From Chaenocephalus aceratus (taxonomy: Eukaryota; Chordata; Actinopteri; Perciformes; Channichthyidae): DNA of 64,000 nucleotides. The first letter of the stretch is position 1. Each line of letters begins with the position of its first letter. The DNA is taken from positions 22,784,441 through 22,848,440 of the forward strand of contig CM043798.1 of the NCBI GenBank assembly GCA_023974075.1, read 5' to 3'. Under the pieces are notes generated by a model that was not told the origin of the DNA, did no database searches, and worked only from the letters and a program-made list of their open reading frames with translations. This document shows positions 60,428 to 64,000 of this stretch, piece after piece. A program made the position numbers and the translations under genes.

Positions 60428-63059
60428 AAAGAAAGAAACCTAGTCCCTAGTGTCAGGCAGTAAGTGTCCCTGCACAAAATCATGGTCTAACCGCAGTATA
60501 TATGCAGTATTATATGCAGTATTATATGTAAATGAAGCGCTGCCTTTGACTTCTACCCTTCTTGATACACTCAGTGACACAGGTTAAACCTGAGTCTGCG
60601 GTCAATCCGAATGGGGCAGAATGGGTCAGCATGAATTATCCTACCTGCTTCTGTTGCATTGGTAATACAATTCCTGGATTTTGTCCAAACAGGTTTTTCT
60701 TTTGTAGGATTATTACTCTATTACCATTAATGTAAGTGCTTAACTGTGTTCATCTTCCCTTAAAGCAGGTGTTCTCTCACCTAATGTAGACGTCTGGAGT
60801 TATGCTTGATGAATAATGAATGTTTCCTCTGTATCTTAAGATGGACATGCCAGTCCTGAATAAAGGGGCATCAGTAAAGTCAGTGCGAAAAATGTGAGCA
60901 TTATTAGAGCTGTAAAAACGTGTAACTGTTAATTTTGGTACCTTGCAAGCTGTTATCTATGTAATCATCAGCTGTCTATGCAACAACATGTCTAACTCAT
61001 CTCGTCCTAACAATGCAATCTCCCTTAACATTACTCATATATGAATATTTATTTTTGACCTGAATTCTAAAATAAGCCATGCCTTCACAGGGAGGATTTA
61101 CCAGGGCAGGACAGCTCTGATGCATGGGGCTATCGGACAAGCAAACACTGCAAAACTTTCCTGCTTAATGAGCAAAAAAGAGAAGGCGGCACACATACGC
61201 CCGCACGCACACACCCTGCGTGCTCTGCTGAGGTGAATTTACTGCAGTGGTAAACCTGATGTGACCTCTCTGCGAGGAGCACTGAGGAGTGACACACCAA
61301 GTCAGGAGAATTAGCACCAGCGAAAAGAACACCATTAGTGTTGACACTTCATTAGGTACAGACATAGAAGAGAGTGAGAGGAGGGAGGAAGACTTTGTGT
61401 CAGTCAGGGTGCATCTAGTTCAGATAACGACAGCTCAGCACGAAGAATGAGCCTCCCCACCTGCCATACCCTCAACCCATGACTTACAAGGACACTTGTG
61501 TAAAGTCACCTCATGTTTCACATTCTTTCCTAAAGGCAAAATCTATAACACAATATGGCGTCTCCTGCCGACATGCTGGCAACACCTCCATCGTACAGTG
61601 ACAAAATGAGTCAACAGCAAAAAACGATTGCTTAGTACCTTTCAGGAACAAAAGGCTGGCTTAGTAAAAAAAACTACATTTAAACAAATGCAGAAGATGA
61701 CTAAAGGCAATTGTCCAAAAATTACAATAGAGTCAATCCTGGACTACAGCAATGTTGAGAGCAAATAATTCTCACAACAATTGTTAAGTTATTGAGTAAC
61801 TGCCAAACATGCTTAGGAACAGCTACATTACTACCATGGCTTGAGAAAAAAACCTGTGACCTGTCATATACATTATGACCTTTATAATACATTATAAAGA
61901 AGCATCCGTTAGGAAAGATTTGCACAACTTGCAGTTTGATATGTGTTCAAGGACACTGATCAACAAAAACACTTTTTGGCTTTGGTAATGTTGCATTGGC
62001 ATAAGATGCAAGAAAAAGTTTTAATCATCAAGCCCAATATAAGTCTAAATTCTACTTATGAGTTTTAAGAGCTGGCAAGTCTTAACAACATCTAGCCCCC
62101 GTTGTGGGATCGGTGGAGTTCCTCCTGCAGGGTTCAATTGATTCTTAGTGGATGTTCTATAGACCAAAAGCGAACATTGATCTTGAAACATTTTGCTGTT
62201 CTTTGCTGAATACTCAAACTGATTCCAATTTTCCCAACATTGTCAATGTTTGGTTCTCAATGTTCGGTATGTGGTGTCTCATTCATGTCTCTCACTCAAT
62301 GGTTTTATCCGTATTGACTGTTCAGGTCATTATCAATTTTCAGTGTTGAAATGTTCCTTCGACTTACAATTTACAAGAGACTTACAAGAGTCTTTTCTGA
62401 GAATCCAAAGAACTAAAATATAAAGCACTTCTGAATAATCACCGTTATCCTATTGTGAAGCATTCATAGCAAATCAAATACTTCTGAATAACGTTTTACC
62501 AGTATACAATCCAAATGTCATAACCTGTTCAATTACAAGATTGCTGTTCATCACAGAAACCTCCTCTGTGTAAGAAACACCCTTGGATATAATGTCAGCA
62601 AGTTTCGACTCAGCTGTGGCTTTATCAATATACCAACACCCAAACTGCACATATTAACAGCTGCCCAGACTCCTCTGAACAAGGAGAGAAGGCAGCTGTC
62701 ATTTGGAAGAATGGTTCAGAGCTACAGCCTGCCATGTTTAAATGGTATCACTCAATCTTGCACGCAATAACTGGCTTCATTCCAACCAAAACGTATAATC
62801 TGACATGTTGATATGCCTGATTGGCTAGAGTTAAATCCACAAAGCTCGAAACATCATCCGACTACCAACTCAATTCATTCCTATATGTCTCTTTTTGTGG
62901 ATCATTTAGGAAAAAGCTATATAGTCCATCAAAAAAGATCCATGGGTTTAGGATTTGCCACTATTCACAAACAAGCAAGCTCCACTTCCTGGTTTGGCGA
63001 CATTTTTCATTCTTTATGCCAGGGGATACCTACATAATAAGGAATAATATTATCTCAAT
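60428..63059. other. Spacer, no gene recognised
   Basis: AT-rich DNA with no coding region, transposon end or RNA gene recognised. Short tandem GCAGTATTATAT-like copies occur near 60500-60525. Confidence 0.55.
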
Positions 63060-63400
63060 TTTATTGTACAGATTTATTTCAGAATCTGAATCAGAAACAG
63101 GTTTATTACCAGGTAGGTTTTACACGTACGAGGAATTGAAAAACACAGAATTAAAAACACAGGAAGAGAAACTAGAAAATATTTAAAAATAATAAAAAAA
63201 TATATAGTAAAATATAACAGTTTTTACATTGAAATGGAATGAAATAGAGGAATAATATATGGAATAAAAATCAGCTGTAATACAAAATAATGTTGTACAT
63301 TGTGTGTGCATTAATGTAATGCACAAAGGTATATTATTGTATATCACAATAAATAATACCATAAAGAGATACACATAATACAAATTTAGAAATGTAACAG
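63060..63400 (-). mobile_element. Probable LINE 3' tail
   Basis: On the minus strand the sequence reads as a diverged AT-rich 3' untranslated region. It ends with ATTCCTCGTACGTG, then GGTAATAAACCTG and a short (GATTC)n-like tail. Read on the plus strand this is CAGAATCTGAATCAGAAAC followed by AGGTTTATTACCAGGTAGG, a very common fish repeat terminus. No coding part remains, and the upstream limit is approximate. Confidence 0.45.
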
Positions 63401-64000
63401 GAAACGCAGAGTTTTTTTGACACAAATTGTTAGAGATAGACAGAATCACCATGACCCAAACGCTTTGTCAAAACTCATTGGCTATTGATGCGTGTTGGTG
63501 CAGGTGTGAGGTAGATATACTGAGAGCCAGGACCTGTCTAGCAAAATAGAGTCGACACCATTTTAGTATCAATCCAAGCAGCAGTGGGCAGAAAATAGGA
63601 GAAAGACAGAGAAGGGAGATAAGAGGAAAGTAATCAGATGGGGACACCATTTGGTAATGACCTGATAACTCAGTAATGCTGTGATAATAAAATATGATAA
63701 CTGAACTCGTATTGCTCTACTGGACCATATCTTTGGGGATAAGTTATACTTCCAAACTCCTTAGGACATTATAAACACAATTGACCAACATTTTAAAATA
63801 GTAAAACTTTGTTATTAACAAAGTTGGGGAACAGATATGTGGTGCAAAACAGATATGTTTTGTGTTTTGTGCATCTTGTATTTTCTGTCAGTTTGAATTT
63901 CAAACTCTGCATTTGATCATTGTAAATCATATAAACTTCTTTCTTTTTCAATTATGGCATGCGGAACAAGACAAGATGTCTGCCTCATCTCAACATCACC
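63401..64000. other. Spacer, no gene recognised
   Basis: AT-rich sequence with nothing identified. Confidence 0.5.

Overview
The window reads as intergenic or intronic DNA of a ray-finned (teleost) fish. I found no host protein-coding gene, rRNA or tRNA. The evidence for a fish is the mix of repeats: very long CA/GT and GA microsatellites, a DIRS-type tyrosine-recombinase retrotransposon, Ty3/gypsy chromodomain elements, an L2/CR1-like LINE with a (TGAAA)n tail, and many hAT elements with 8-bp target duplications. The background is AT-rich single-copy DNA without long open frames. A few stretches look like conserved non-coding DNA, but that can only be settled by alignment.

Layout. 1-6.6 kb: AT-rich spacer. 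6.6-7.0 kb: two long CA arrays flanking a 117-bp segment that recurs, inverted and apparently identical, at 18.2 kb. 7-12.1 kb: spacer with a CpG-rich patch (8.44-8.80 kb) and a CA array. 12.1-12.7 kb: a non-autonomous hAT-like element. 15.9-18.9 kb: a nested complex. A possible Harbinger-type 5' fragment is split by a 2.67-kb hAT-type element with a perfect 8-bp duplication. That element carries a 40-bp tandem repeat, a large interrupted palindrome with a Harbinger-like core encoding a MADF-like exon, a perfect hairpin, long GT/GCGT arrays and the second copy of the 117-bp segment. 19.6-19.8 kb: a LINE 3' end. 21.6 kb: a GA array. 23.7-24.1 kb: a small hAT element. 26.1-28.6 kb: an LTR-bearing element on the minus strand whose interior is almost entirely nested tandem repeats (45, about 60, 12 and 72 bp). 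28.9-29.4 kb: a small hAT element. 32.6-38.0 kb: a DIRS element with complete ends, broken gag and RT-RNase H, and an intact tyrosine recombinase. 43.6-53.2 kb: a dense cluster of two LINE copies (the second split by a deleted hAT element) and a gypsy element on the minus strand. 57.5-60.4 kb: a second, more deleted gypsy element on the plus strand. 60.4-64 kb: spacer with a probable LINE 3' tail.

The coding content is that of mobile elements, most of them broken. The only apparently intact coding region is the DIRS tyrosine recombinase (36511-37569). The gypsy pol on the minus strand is nearly intact, with one nonsense codon and an upstream frameshift. Both gypsy elements have almost identical LTRs, so they inserted recently even though their interiors are deleted. 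I did not find a clear new cellular system. The strongest leads are the nested palindromic hAT complex, the inverted 117-bp duplication between microsatellites, and the tandem-repeat-filled LTR element.
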